Under the pieces are notes generated by a model. It saw only the letters and a list, made by a program, of their open reading frames with translations, did no database searches and had not been told where the DNA came from. A stretch of DNA of 64,000 nucleotides from Phanerochaete sordida (lineage: Eukaryota; Basidiomycota; Agaricomycetes; Polyporales; Phanerochaetaceae), in contig BPQB01000021.1 of NCBI GenBank assembly GCA_019973155.2, forward strand, positions 62,001 through 126,000. Direction: 5' to 3'. The translations under genes and the position numbers were made by a program. Below, piece by piece: positions 1-9,587 of this stretch; the first letter of the stretch is position 1; each line of letters starts with the position of its first letter.

Positions 1-49
1 GACGAAGTGAGGTGGTTGCGCTGCCTCGACACGTTTTGTGATGACTCAC

Positions 50-555
50 GTTGGAAGACGTTCCCGGACACGGGATCCACGAGGTACGGCCCCGGGGGAA
101 GAGGCGTGGAGGCCGGGGTCCCGGAAGACGTCAGGACTACCGCAGAGCTGTTGGAGATTGACGCATTGCCGGTGGTGTTGATGTAAAGCCCTGAGTTAAG
201 TTTAGCGAGATCCTGGAAACCAGATTTTAGAAAAGGCGTCACCTGCCATGAACGCCGTATCCCAGACGTCATCAGTGGCCTGATACGAGGTAATCGCCGC
301 AGACAAGTCGCTATCGTTGAAGCCGGTACTATTTGCGACCACCACAGTGAATGGCACGAGCCCGGTGTGGTTCTGCAGCGCAGAGACCTCGCTGGAGTTA
401 CCCAGAGAAAGTTGTGACGCAGGAGTCGGCGAGAGCCAGTATGTCGCGTTGCCGAGTGTGTACGTCGAACCGGTGAGGGCCGGGGATTGCGCGCGCGCGC
501 ACGCGGCGCCAGCGACCAGGACGAGGAGTGCCGTGAAGAGCATGGTTGGTCGCAC
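50..555 (-). CDS. Secreted glycoprotein, 5' part; possible amidase-family protein (runs off left edge)
   Basis: Exons 555-243 and 190-50, joined over a 52-base intron (191-242, GTGACG...CTCAG). A second donor (GTGAGT) begins at 49 and its acceptor lies outside the window. The N-terminus is a clear signal peptide (Met-Arg-Pro-Thr then a Leu/Val/Ala-rich core ending Ala-Arg-Ala-Gln, cleavage near residue 22). The mature part is rich in Asn-X-Ser/Thr sites, so it is probably secreted and N-glycosylated. The blocks LVPFTVV, DDVW..AF.AG and PPGPYLVDP.SGNVFQ resemble, from memory, the N-terminal extension of secreted fungal amidase-signature proteins. The amidase domain itself is not in view, so the family call is tentative. 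Two in-frame ATGs (555 and 543) could start it. A TATA-like element lies about 40 bases upstream. Confidence 0.6.
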
Positions 556-591
556 ACCACACCTCTGCCGTATCGCGTCTTCTCCTGCTAG

Positions 592-598
592 CCTTATA
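592..598 (-). promoter_or_regulatory. TATA-like box for the left-edge secreted protein
   Basis: TATAAGG on the minus strand, about 37 bases upstream of the first ATG (555). Spacing and sequence fit a fungal TATA box; function is inferred. Confidence 0.4.
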
Positions 599-739
599 TG
601 TGCGCGGGGCCGGCGGAGCGCACCCGAACACGTCGCGACGGAAGACCGCTTCCACTGGCCTGTCTGCAGCCGTGGGCGAAAAATCGACTACTGGAGGCGA
701 GATGGGCGCGCGCTGCGTTTCATGGCTGCGGCACCGCGG

Positions 740-1150
740 GCGTGCGTGAGTACTAGACGGTGCCGTTATCGTGGCCGACGCGGTCTGGAAATGCATCGGC
801 ATGAGGAGTTGGGGTAGATACGCCGAAGACAGGTAGCACTCACCAAGTCTTCGCTGAAAATCCAGCCCCGTAGAACTCGGAGCGCATCGTGTGACCGTGG
901 CGCGCGAACTCGATCCGCGCACTCAGCGAGTCGTGCCGGGGAGGTGAATCTCGGCATCGTGCTGATAGAATTCCTCGGAACGCCACCAGGCCCAGGAACG
1001 ACCGTCGAAGGGCCGAAGAGACATTATTGCGTTCGGCAGCGCTAGTGGGCGGTCGGCACGCCCACGGACAGAGTAGATGAGCGGAGGCACCGTCGATAAG
1101 GCAATGGGTTTGACCATGGAGGTGGCGCCAAGTAGGGCTACAGGGGCTGG
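740..1150 (-). pseudogene. Possible decayed gene fragment, family unknown
   Basis: A minus-strand frame opens after a possible acceptor (exon from 1146) and reads about 70 residues that look like protein: MVKPIALSTVPP, then SLRPFDGRSWAWWRSEEFYQ and DAEIHLPG. It hits TGA near 923. A frame offset by one base continues with ARIEFARHGHTMRSEFYGAGF and ends at a GTGAGT donor (843). A well-formed 59-base intron (785-843, ending TTTCCAG) follows, but splicing it creates TGA across the junction. This reads as a gene with a one-base indel and later decay; it could also be chance open sequence in GC-rich DNA. I do not recognise the family. Confidence 0.3.
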
Positions 1151-2482
1151 CGCACCGTATCACAGCGATAAGAGCTGGAGATAGCGTCGGGCATGGGTGG
1201 CGAGGTGGGACGTTGTTGTCACAGCTGTATCGCAGTGCCGACCCGGACTAAATGGCACTGTCAGCCTGTAGGGTGTAATTAGTCAATGCGATGAGGCAGA
1301 GCGATAGCTGGACCCACAAAAGCAGAGGGGCGGCATATGGCGCGCGTTCTGCACGAAGTGCCCAATCATTGCACCTACATCATTCACCCATTACCTCAGT
1401 TCTGCAATGCAAAGCCTTCACCCAATAGCATGGCGGCAGCGAAGGGATACATGCAACCCAGTGTGGCACCTGGCCGCTGGCGACGTCTCGTCGTCCCACA
1501 AAGCGTAGGTCGTCTATGCTCATTCAAAGCCGGCGGTGAGGATGGGCTAATACAAGGCAAGTAAATCCGATGTGTCTCGCGTGAGACTGACGGTACATAC
1601 TATGCAGTGCCGCGTACCGCTGCTTCTCTCACCAGAGTCAAGAGGCGGTCATAGACCTTAAGCTGCCGCGCGCCAGCAGTACTTGGGGGACGGCGATAGT
1701 AGAGGTGAGCAGTCGTCACCTGCGTGCGCGTCATATTACGCTCGCTTTTATACCGTCGCGCATCCCGAAACGCGCGTCGCGTCGCCTCTGTCGAACGCGT
1801 CTCGAATTCGTAGAATTCCACTTGGCAGCGTGACATGCCGCTACCTGAATGACTCAGTAGTTCTTGGCCCGTCGTGCTGCACAAGCGTCATGCGAATTTA
1901 TGAATTTTTAGCTGCAGCGTCTTGTGAGCTAACGTTTCGGCAGAAGCATGAACTGCAAGTGCTCACCAATCTCCACGACGAAGTTGAAGGTGGGCGGACG
2001 CCAAGCCGCGGATGCGCCGGGGCGCACTGGCGCTTATAGCTAAGCGCTGCCACGTGGAGTGCTTGGAACCTGCATGTTTCAAACCACTGTTCTTCTGCTC
2101 GATACTAGACCACCGACGTTCTCTTCGCGCGAGGGATGGCTGCATTTCATGAATGGTTCGTAGTACGGTTTGAAGCGTCAAATCTGTTGTCGGCGACAAC
2201 AAGCCTGGGCGGGTGTCTCATTTAAAGTTCGGATCAGGGACGTTGAGGTTCCTGTCAGTTCAGCGTCCGCATGAATCGTTAGACTTTCTTGGTCTCCTAC
2301 TCCCACCTGCCCCTGGTCGTTCACGCGATACCCTGGTGAGCCTGCAAGCTATGCTGTGTGGTGCAGCTCCTAAGCTCTGCCTACAGATACCTCTACGACG
2401 CGGAGATCGTTGTACTATACCCCGAAGTCCGCTCGCTTGACGGACCGCGATCCTTACCCAGACACTCCTTTTATGATCAACC
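1151..2482. other. Intergenic, no gene recognised
   Basis: Contains only short overlapping open frames without family motifs. One minus-strand frame (1600-1884) is Arg/Glu-rich and protein-like, but lacks a supporting splice structure. The last 150 bases presumably carry the promoter of the SUR7-like gene. Confidence 0.5.
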
Positions 2483-3322
2483 ATGCCAACTATCATTGTT
2501 GACGAAGACGATGGGTACGGTGGACATCATCATCATCGTCATCACCATCGGCGGCACGGTAGCCACCACAGTCGTTGGCACGCGTGCTTCCCCTGCCTCG
2601 CCTACCGCAAGCCGCGCTTCCACTCTACCGCGCGCTACCACTTCACGGCGGTGCTCACGTTCGTCGCGCTGCTCTTCGCGTTCGTGCTGTACCTGCTGCC
2701 CGCGCTCTCGCTGCCGATCATCAAGGCTGTCTACCTCATGCAGATCAACTTCGCGACGCCGCCAGACCAGCCGCCGACGAGCGTCGCGACGAACCTGCGC
2801 TTCGGCGTGTGGGGCTTCTGCGCGTCGAGCGTCGTCGACCTTCCCACGATCTTCACGAACCACGGCGAGTGCACGAAGCCCGAGCTCGGGTACGACGTCC
2901 CTCCCGACGTCCTCAGCCTCATCGGCTTCCCCGTCGCCGTCTCGCAGGACCTCCTCGACGCGCTCAAGGTGCTCCTCGTGCTGCACCCCGTCAGCGCCGG
3001 GCTCTCCTTTGTCACGCTCTTCTTCAGCGTCTTCGTGCGCTCCCAGGCGATGACCGTCCTCGCGCTCATCTTCGCTGTTGTCGCCGCCATCGTCGGCAGC
3101 GTCTCGCTTGGCGCGGACCTCGCGCTCATCATCGTCGCGACAGACAAGGTTCACGACGAGCTAGGAAGCCTCCTCTCGGTGACCTTCGGCCCAGCCGTTT
3201 GGATGGTCGTCGCTGCCGTCGCGCTGTCGTGGATAGGTGTCATCACACTCAGCGCAATAGCGTGCAGATGTTGCGGCATCAGGCGAAAACACGGGTGGTA
3301 TGGAGATGGTTACTATGGCTGA
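2483..3322 (+). CDS. SUR7/PalI (Rim9) family four-span plasma-membrane protein
   Basis: Single-exon gene of 279 residues. SUR7/PalI proteins are claudin-like membrane proteins: SUR7 marks eisosomes and PalI/Rim9 helps ambient-pH sensing at the plasma membrane. Visible here: a cytosolic N-terminus with a histidine-rich run (residues about 13-28); TM1 at about 54-78; an extracellular loop with the family hallmark G-x-W-G-x-C (FGVWGFC, about 108-114) and a second Cys (GEC, near 129); then three further hydrophobic segments (about 162-188, 190-215, 235-262); and a short Cys-rich, Gly/Tyr C-tail. Length and topology match the family. The start is the first ATG before the His-rich run and no in-frame alternative precedes TM1. 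Whether it acts in pH signalling or eisosomes cannot be told from sequence. Confidence 0.9.
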   Translation: MPTIIVDEDDGYGGHHHHRHHHRRHGSHHSRWHACFPCLAYRKPRFHSTARYHFTAVLTFVALLFAFVLYLLPALSLPIIKAVYLMQINFATPPDQPPTSVATNLRFGVWGFCASSVVDLPTIFTNHGECTKPELGYDVPPDVLSLIGFPVAVSQDLLDALKVLLVLHPVSAGLSFVTLFFSVFVRSQAMTVLALIFAVVAAIVGSVSLGADLALIIVATDKVHDELGSLLSVTFGPAVWMVVAAVALSWIGVITLSAIACRCCGIRRKHGWYGDGYYG

Positions 3323-4090
3323 GTTGAACACCATAGACAATCTGTAACATTATCTGTGAGTGTATAATCCTTTCTCTCGAATCTTCGCTGACGACATACG
3401 TAGTGCTGAATCTGATCATGAACCTGACGACTCTTTTTATTCTCTCATATTCCTGCATAGCACTGACCTGCTTCCTTTACTGGCTGTTGTGTCTCTTGTG
3501 GACTTCTCGCTTCATTAGGCTGTTGATATCAACAACAGGCTCTGCTGTACGTCTCACCTGTCTCGCTTTTGTACGAACGCTTTACCAGCAGAGTTGTAAC
3601 GACTCTTACGACCGCAACACCATGCGAAGCCACTCGTAGTTGCATTCCCATACTGATTCTGGGGAATGTCAATTTTTAGAAGGGCTCAATGACGTACCTC
3701 GCATCTTTGTCCATGATATTTGCGGCTTGGGGCGAAGCGAGCTTTGTGGCGCTGGAAGTTCCAGTTTGGTTACATATCGTCAGGCAGGCCGCACTGCTGC
3801 GCTTCGTATCTGACTCTCGCATTTATCGTGGCCTGGTGCACAACCTGTGCACGGCAGTTGTCCAGGCTGATCAAAAGCCGACTCCGCAGCCCTTGTACGC
3901 CGCGAGTGTCCGTATGTTTACTGCCCAGTGCGTGGCGTATGCTCCATTCGGGCCTCTCGCGCGGAACGGGCGGCGGACATCATCGGCTTTCAAAGCGAGC
4001 GCTCGCGGATTTCCCCGCCTCTTGGCCTCCGTTCCGTTCTTGCGGGTTACTCACAAACTACCACCAGCTAGAAGACTCGGAAAAATTAGA
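3323..4090. other. Intergenic, no gene recognised
   Basis: Terminator of the SUR7-like gene and promoter of the FSH1-like gene. A 78-residue hydrophobic frame at 3403-3639 has no homology I recognise and ordinary base composition for an AT-richer 3' flank. Confidence 0.5.
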
Positions 4091-5304
4091 ATGGCAACGA
4101 AGAAAGTGCTTGTACTGCATGGGTAGGTACAGAACCGCCTGGACAGCTCTCCGCGACTTTCTGTGACGCTGGCTAATTATGACGCACGTCTAGATACGCA
4201 CAAAGTGCCACCATCTTCAGCAAGCGGGTACGTACGCGGTTCCCCTCTGCTTCTCAATGAGACTCATTCGATACGCACAGCTAGGCGCGCTGCGAAAGGC
4301 GTGCAAGGGCATCGATTTCGGTGCGCACATCCGCGCACAGAGGCACTCGTGCGATCGCTGACACACGCCCGCGCCAGTGTTCCTTGACGCCCCGCATGTG
4401 CTCTCGCCTGTCGACCTCGCGGAGACCTTCAACACGCCCGAGGAGCTCGGCGCGCCCGAAGCCGCGGAGAGCGACCCCGCCTTGCAGCCGCGCGGCTGGT
4501 GGAAGGTCGACCGCACTCGCACGAAGATGACGGGCATCGAGGAGACCTTTGCGCTCCTGCGGGACACCTTGAGTAAGGATCACTATGATGTGGGTCTTTA
4601 TGTCGGATTTGCGTAATTTTGGTTGTACTAAGCAGGATTCTAGGGCGTTTTTGGCTTCAGGTACGTCACACGAGTGCGAGACGCGGCATCTGCTGATCTC
4701 CTGCGTACAGCCAGGGTGCTGCTATGGCTGCAATGCTGGCTGCACTGGTACGATTGAACGATCTGTGTTCTCTTGATTTACCTCAGTGTGCTCCATTCTC
4801 TAGCTGGAGAAACCGCATGTCTTTCCCGATTTCCTGATTGATGGCAAGCCCCCACACGAGCCTCTGTAAGTACACACACGCTCAGCAGCATTCGCACCAC
4901 TGACACGCAGTCTCCAGGAGTTTCTGCATCGCCGCGGCAGGGTTCCGGCCCCGCGGGGAACTCAGTGACGCTCTGTTCCTACCGTCATACTCTACGCCAA
5001 CTCTACACGTCTTGGGAAGGAACGACGTCATCGTGGTCGAAGAGCGGTCGAAGACACTGCTGGACGTATCGAGCAACAAGCGTGTCGAGTGGCACGACGG
5101 CGGTGCGTGCTTTGTCCCTGGCTTCAGGGCCGTCAGCTGAAATGCGCTCGCCCCGCAGGACACTTTGTGCCGTCGAAGGCGAACTGGCGCAACTTCCTCC
5201 GCGACTACATAAAGAACCCAGGCATGGACGTGCCGTCACCAGGAGGCGCCGCCGTATCTGAGCCTGCTTCTGGTGTGGCCACGCCGTCAGAACCAGCGTT
5301 GTAG
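4091..5304 (+). CDS. FSH1-like: FSH1-family serine hydrolase
   Basis: Nine exons (4091-4122, 4194-4227, 4281-4320, 4378-4589, 4644-4660, 4711-4747, 4804-4865, 4918-5102, 5159-5304) give 254 residues. FSH1 proteins are small cytosolic alpha/beta hydrolases, active as esterases on short acyl substrates; physiological substrates are mostly unknown. The start VLVLHGYAQSA is the first beta strand plus oxyanion loop. The nucleophile elbow GFSQG places Ser112, and GRNDVIV and DGGHFVP supply Asp181 and His208, completing the triad. Length is typical of the family. A Pro/Ser/Ala-rich tail of about 30 residues follows the fold. Exon 5 is only 17 bases and carries most of the nucleophile motif. Neighbours give no functional hint. 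Confidence 0.93.
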
Positions 5305-5992
5305 GAAGACAGGGGAGCGCGGCAGAGACGAGATCGGATCGATATGGCGGAGTTACTCGACGTACGGGGAAGCTGATCCCCCAGGATACACGGCATGGTG
5401 AGCCCCCGGTTAGGTAGCGTCTTCTTAAGCGCAAACTCTGAATGCTACCCCGCACCGCAGATCATCGTAGACACCCAGCGCGGGAGGCTGCCTGGCATGC
5501 CCGCCGTGCCTCGTGTCTTGGCTCTAGGACATTGCTGGAATACGATGTTCATATCGATAATCTACTCATCTCCGGGTTGAGGAAGGCGAGGTCGAGACTG
5601 CAGAACTCTGTGTCGCCGGCAAGCAACGAGGTCCCTAAGCGGTCAGGCAGCGGTATCCGTCCAATGGCGAGGAAGCGCCGCGGGTTGCGGGACCGGCGCA
5701 GCTGGGGAGTGACGCTCTTGGCTGGTATAATATTTGCGCGCGAAAACAAAAGAATATTTGAGAGCGTGTGCAGCGGCCAAGGCTCGGTTCGAGGCTGGCG
5801 AGGACAAAGACCTGGCTGAGCGCGAGGAACTGGATCGCGGGCGTGATTAGCAGTTGCCTTATAGGGGGTTTACGTAATCGTTAGCTTCAACAAGCCCAGT
5901 TAACTTTCGGGCTGGTCAGAAACTCTCCCTACACTCATCCTCCCTACGCGTCGCTGCTGCCCACGACGTCGAACGCGTATTCCTCATCGACG
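5305..5992. other. Intergenic, no gene recognised
   Basis: Lies between two plus-strand genes. A TATAATATTT stretch near 5725 is too far (about 265 bases) from the transportin ATG to be assigned with confidence. No supported coding frame. Confidence 0.5.
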
Positions 5993-8900
5993 ATGGCGAC
6001 GTGGCAGCCCCAACAAGCAGGCCTCCAGGAGATCCTGGAGACGATTCACAAATCGACCGACACCAACACCACTGGGGTGCAGACCCAGGTCACCCATGTA
6101 CGCCGCTAATTGCCCTCCAACAGCCCAGGCTAATCCCCGCTTCATTTCTCGCTCGCCCATGATTGACTCCGCCATACCAGAAATTAAACAGCTTCACGCG
6201 AGTTCCAGATTATATTGCCTATTTGGCATACATCCTGGCCCACATGCAGCAAGAGGAAGATCGCATTCGCACCATTGCCGGATACCTGCTCAAGAACAAT
6301 GCCCGCCTCATACTGCGCTCCGCCCCGGAAGTCGTGGCGTTCGTCAAGACGTCCGTTCTCCAGGCCTTCGTCGACCCATCAATCATGGTGCGGAATGCCG
6401 CCGGTCAAGACATTGTGGCCTTCCTAGGCATCCTCGAGCCGCGAAATTGGCCCGAGTGCCTGCAGCAGCTCGTGCATACGTTGGATTCGTCGAGTGTGGA
6501 GCAGCAGGAGGTGAGTGCACACTTGCCAGCATCGCTGCGCACCGGTTCTGTACCATCCGCACATATCGTACCCCAGAAGACGAAGCACGCACGCTGCCTC
6601 TGGGCCCTCCCTTTGCATCTCCAGGCCCTTCGAGGGCCTGTCTCGTGTCGCTGACGCGAGCGCCACCGCGCCAATGCCGCCGTCGGGCTGTCTATATCCT
6701 CCGCGCGTGCCGTTGGCCTACTTGTTGGCTATTCGTCACGACTCTTACGACTAGGCATCGCTTTGCGATACCTCCTCTCAACCGCAGCGCATGCTGAACG
6801 TGCGGTGCCACATGTCTTGGAGGCCGAAACCCCGATATGCACTGGATCATATTGTTACATTTCCTCCTTCTGTGTCGGATGATCGCCACTGCAGTCCGTT
6901 AACCTCAATCTTCTAACCATGATGTGTCCCATAGGCCGCGTTCAACGTTCTGGAAAAAGCTTGCGAGGACTACCCACGGAAACTCGATGTCGAGATTAAC
7001 GGCACTATGCCCCTGGATTACATGATCCCCAAGTTCCTCATGCTCACCGAACACCCAAGCTCGAAAATGCGCGCACACGCGATCGCGTGTCTGTCGTATT
7101 TCGTCCCGATCACCTGCCAAGCACTCTTCGCGCATATCGACGCCTTCATAGCCGCCCTGTTCAAGCGAGCGTCGGACGACGATCCCCAGGTGCGGCGGCA
7201 CGTCTGCCAGGCCCTCGTCCTCCTGCTCGCGTCGCGCCCGGAGAAGCTCATGCCCGAGATGGCGAACGTCGCGGAGTACATGCTCTACTCGACCAAGGAC
7301 AAGAACGAGAACGTCGCGCTCGAGGCCTGCGAGTTCTGGCTTACCTTCGCCGAGGACCCTGACCTGGCCCCGTGGCTGCACCCGCTTCTTCCGCGCGTCG
7401 CTCCCGTGCTGCTCGACTGTATGGTCTACGGCGAGGACGATCTGCTCTGGCTCGACGCGGATGCCGATGACGCAGCCGTGCCTGACAAGGAGACCGATAT
7501 CAAGCCGCGGCACTACGGAGGCAAGACGCACGGGTTCGAGCACGACAGCAATGGCGACGCGTCGCAGCGCAAGGTCGGCGCGTACGGAGAGGAGCTCGAG
7601 GACGACGTGGACGACGAGGATGAGGGCTTCGATGAAGACGATGACGACTTCGCGGACGAGATGACGACGGAGTGGAACCTGCGCAAGTGTGCGGCGGCCG
7701 CGCTCGACGTGTTGGCCGTTCGCTTTGGCGCGGACTTGCTGAACCACCTTCTGGAGCCGTTGAAGACGAAGTTGTGGAGTGAGGACTGGTTGCAGAGGGA
7801 GAGTGGGATCCTTGCGTTGGGTGCGATGGCGGAAGGTGCGTGTCTATTTCTCAGGACACTGACTGCGGAATTAACGAGAACCTCCAGGCTGCATCGATGC
7901 TATTGAGCCACATCTGCCGACCCTGATTCCCTACCTCATCAACACCCTGAACGACCCAAAGGTGAGACGTCATAATCCAGCCTAACCCTGTCAGAATACT
8001 CACCGCCGTGTGTAGCCTCTTGTGCGGTCTATCACATGCTGGACTCTGGGTCGGTATGCGAGCTGGTGCACCCAGCCGGTATCGGATGATCACAAGAACC
8101 AGTTCTTTGTGCCTACGCTCGAGGGTGTACGTACATCTATGCTGCGCGGCGGGATAAACGCTCATGTCCTCTCCACAGCTGCTGCGCATGGTACTGGACA
8201 ACAACAAGCGCGTCCAGGAGGCCGGATGCAGCGCCTTCGCCACATTCGAGGAGGACGCCGGACCAGAACTCGCGCCTTACCTCGAACCGGTCCTGCGAAA
8301 CCTAGTGTTCGCCTTCGACAAGTACCAGCATAAGAACATGCTCATCTTGTACGATGCGGTCGGTACTCTGGCAGATGCGGTCGGCAGCGCTCTGCAGAAC
8401 CCAACGTTCGTCGAGATCCTCATGCCGCCATTACTCAAGAGATGGTCAAAGCTGAAGGATGATGACGAGGATTTGGTTCCATTGCTTGAGGTGCGTTCTC
8501 CGTTCTCGAAATTTATTGGGATTGTGCTGACTTTTCCCGGGAATCATAGTGCCTGGCCTCGGTTACCATTGCAATGGGACCTGCTTTCGTGCCATACGCT
8601 GGCCCGATCTTCGAGCGATGCCAGAGCATCGTCCACTCATCACTACTCCAGTACCAGGCTTACCAGCAGAACCCGGAGATGGATGAGCCCGACCGTTCCT
8701 TCCTTGTCGTCGCGCTGGATCTTCTATCTGGCCTGACGCAGGGATTGGGCATGGCGCTCGAGCCGTCGATTTCGCGCAGCCAGCCCAACCTCCTCACGCT
8801 CTTGACGGTCTGCCTCAAGCACCCGCAGGCACCCGTACGCCAGTCGGCGTATGCGCTCGTCGGCGACCTCGCAATGAACTGCTTCCCGATCCTGCGACCA

Positions 8901-9587
8901 CACATGCCTTCGATCATGCAGGAGCTGATCGTGCAGCTCGACCCGGAGCCCAAGGTCGAGTTTGTCAGTGCTTGCAACAACGCAGCGTGGTCCGTGGGTG
9001 AGGTCGCGCTTCGCTACGGCAGAGGTATGTCATACTCTCTCCGCCAGACCCTAGCAGTGTGCTCATGTTATGAGCAGATGAACCCGAATTCCAGCAATGG
9101 GTGCACCCGCTGATCTCCCGCCTTATTCCCATCCTGCTCCACCCCAAGGCGCCCCGCAGCCTGCACGAGAACGCCGCCGTCTCAATAGGGCGGATCGGTC
9201 TCATGCATCCGCAGATGGTCGCGCCTCTCCTGCCCGAGTTCGCGCAGGCCTGGTGCCAAGCACTGTACGAAATCCGGGACAACGAGGAGAAGGACTCGGC
9301 CTTCCGCGGTCTCTGCACGCTTGTGCAGACGAACCCGGCCGGCATCGCCAAGGTGCGTTTCGCGGCGTGCTCATATCTTGACTTGTATGACTGACTCGGC
9401 CCCGCAGAGCCTCCTGTGGTTCTGCAACGCGATCGTCAAGTGGAACAACCCGTCGGCGGAGCTCAACGCGATGTTCCAGCAGCTCCTGAGCGGCTTCAAG
9501 CAGCACGACGCGCAGGGCTGGGCCGCCCAGGTGTCGACCTTCCCGCCCATCATACAAGAGAAGCTCCGCATGCGGTACGGTGTATAG
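5993..9587 (+). CDS. KAP104-like: Transportin / karyopherin beta-2 (Kap104-like nuclear import receptor)
   Basis: Nine exons (5993-6097, 6181-6510, 6935-7835, 7888-7961, 8016-8126, 8179-8490, 8550-9024, 9078-9352, 9408-9587) encode 920 residues, the usual size. Transportin carries cargo with PY-type nuclear localisation signals (hnRNPs, mRNA-binding proteins) through nuclear pores and releases them on binding Ran-GTP. The whole chain is helical HEAT repeats. The diagnostic feature is the long acidic loop of HEAT repeat 8, seen at about residues 360-393 as a run of Asp/Glu; in known transportins this loop couples Ran binding to cargo release. Conserved blocks include [28 protein letters not shown] and the C-terminal LLSGFKQ. 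The second intron (6511-6934) is 424 bases, about eight times the local norm, while the exons either side join in frame exactly where homologues are continuous. Confidence 0.95.
6511..6934 (+). other. Unusually long intron of the transportin gene
   Basis: GTGAGT donor, CTAAC-type branch site near 6914 and ATAG acceptor. At 424 bases it is an outlier against neighbours of 50-60. I see no open frame with a family signature, and no convincing box C/D or H/ACA pair, so any embedded RNA or regulatory element is speculative. Confidence 0.7.

Noticed and set aside
2477..3154. Long minus-strand frame (225 residues) opposite the SUR7-like gene
   Set aside because: Highly charged Arg/Glu/Asp shadow typical of the antisense of a GC-rich coding region.
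6905..7747. 280-residue minus-strand frame inside transportin
   Set aside because: Antisense of conserved HEAT-repeat coding sequence.
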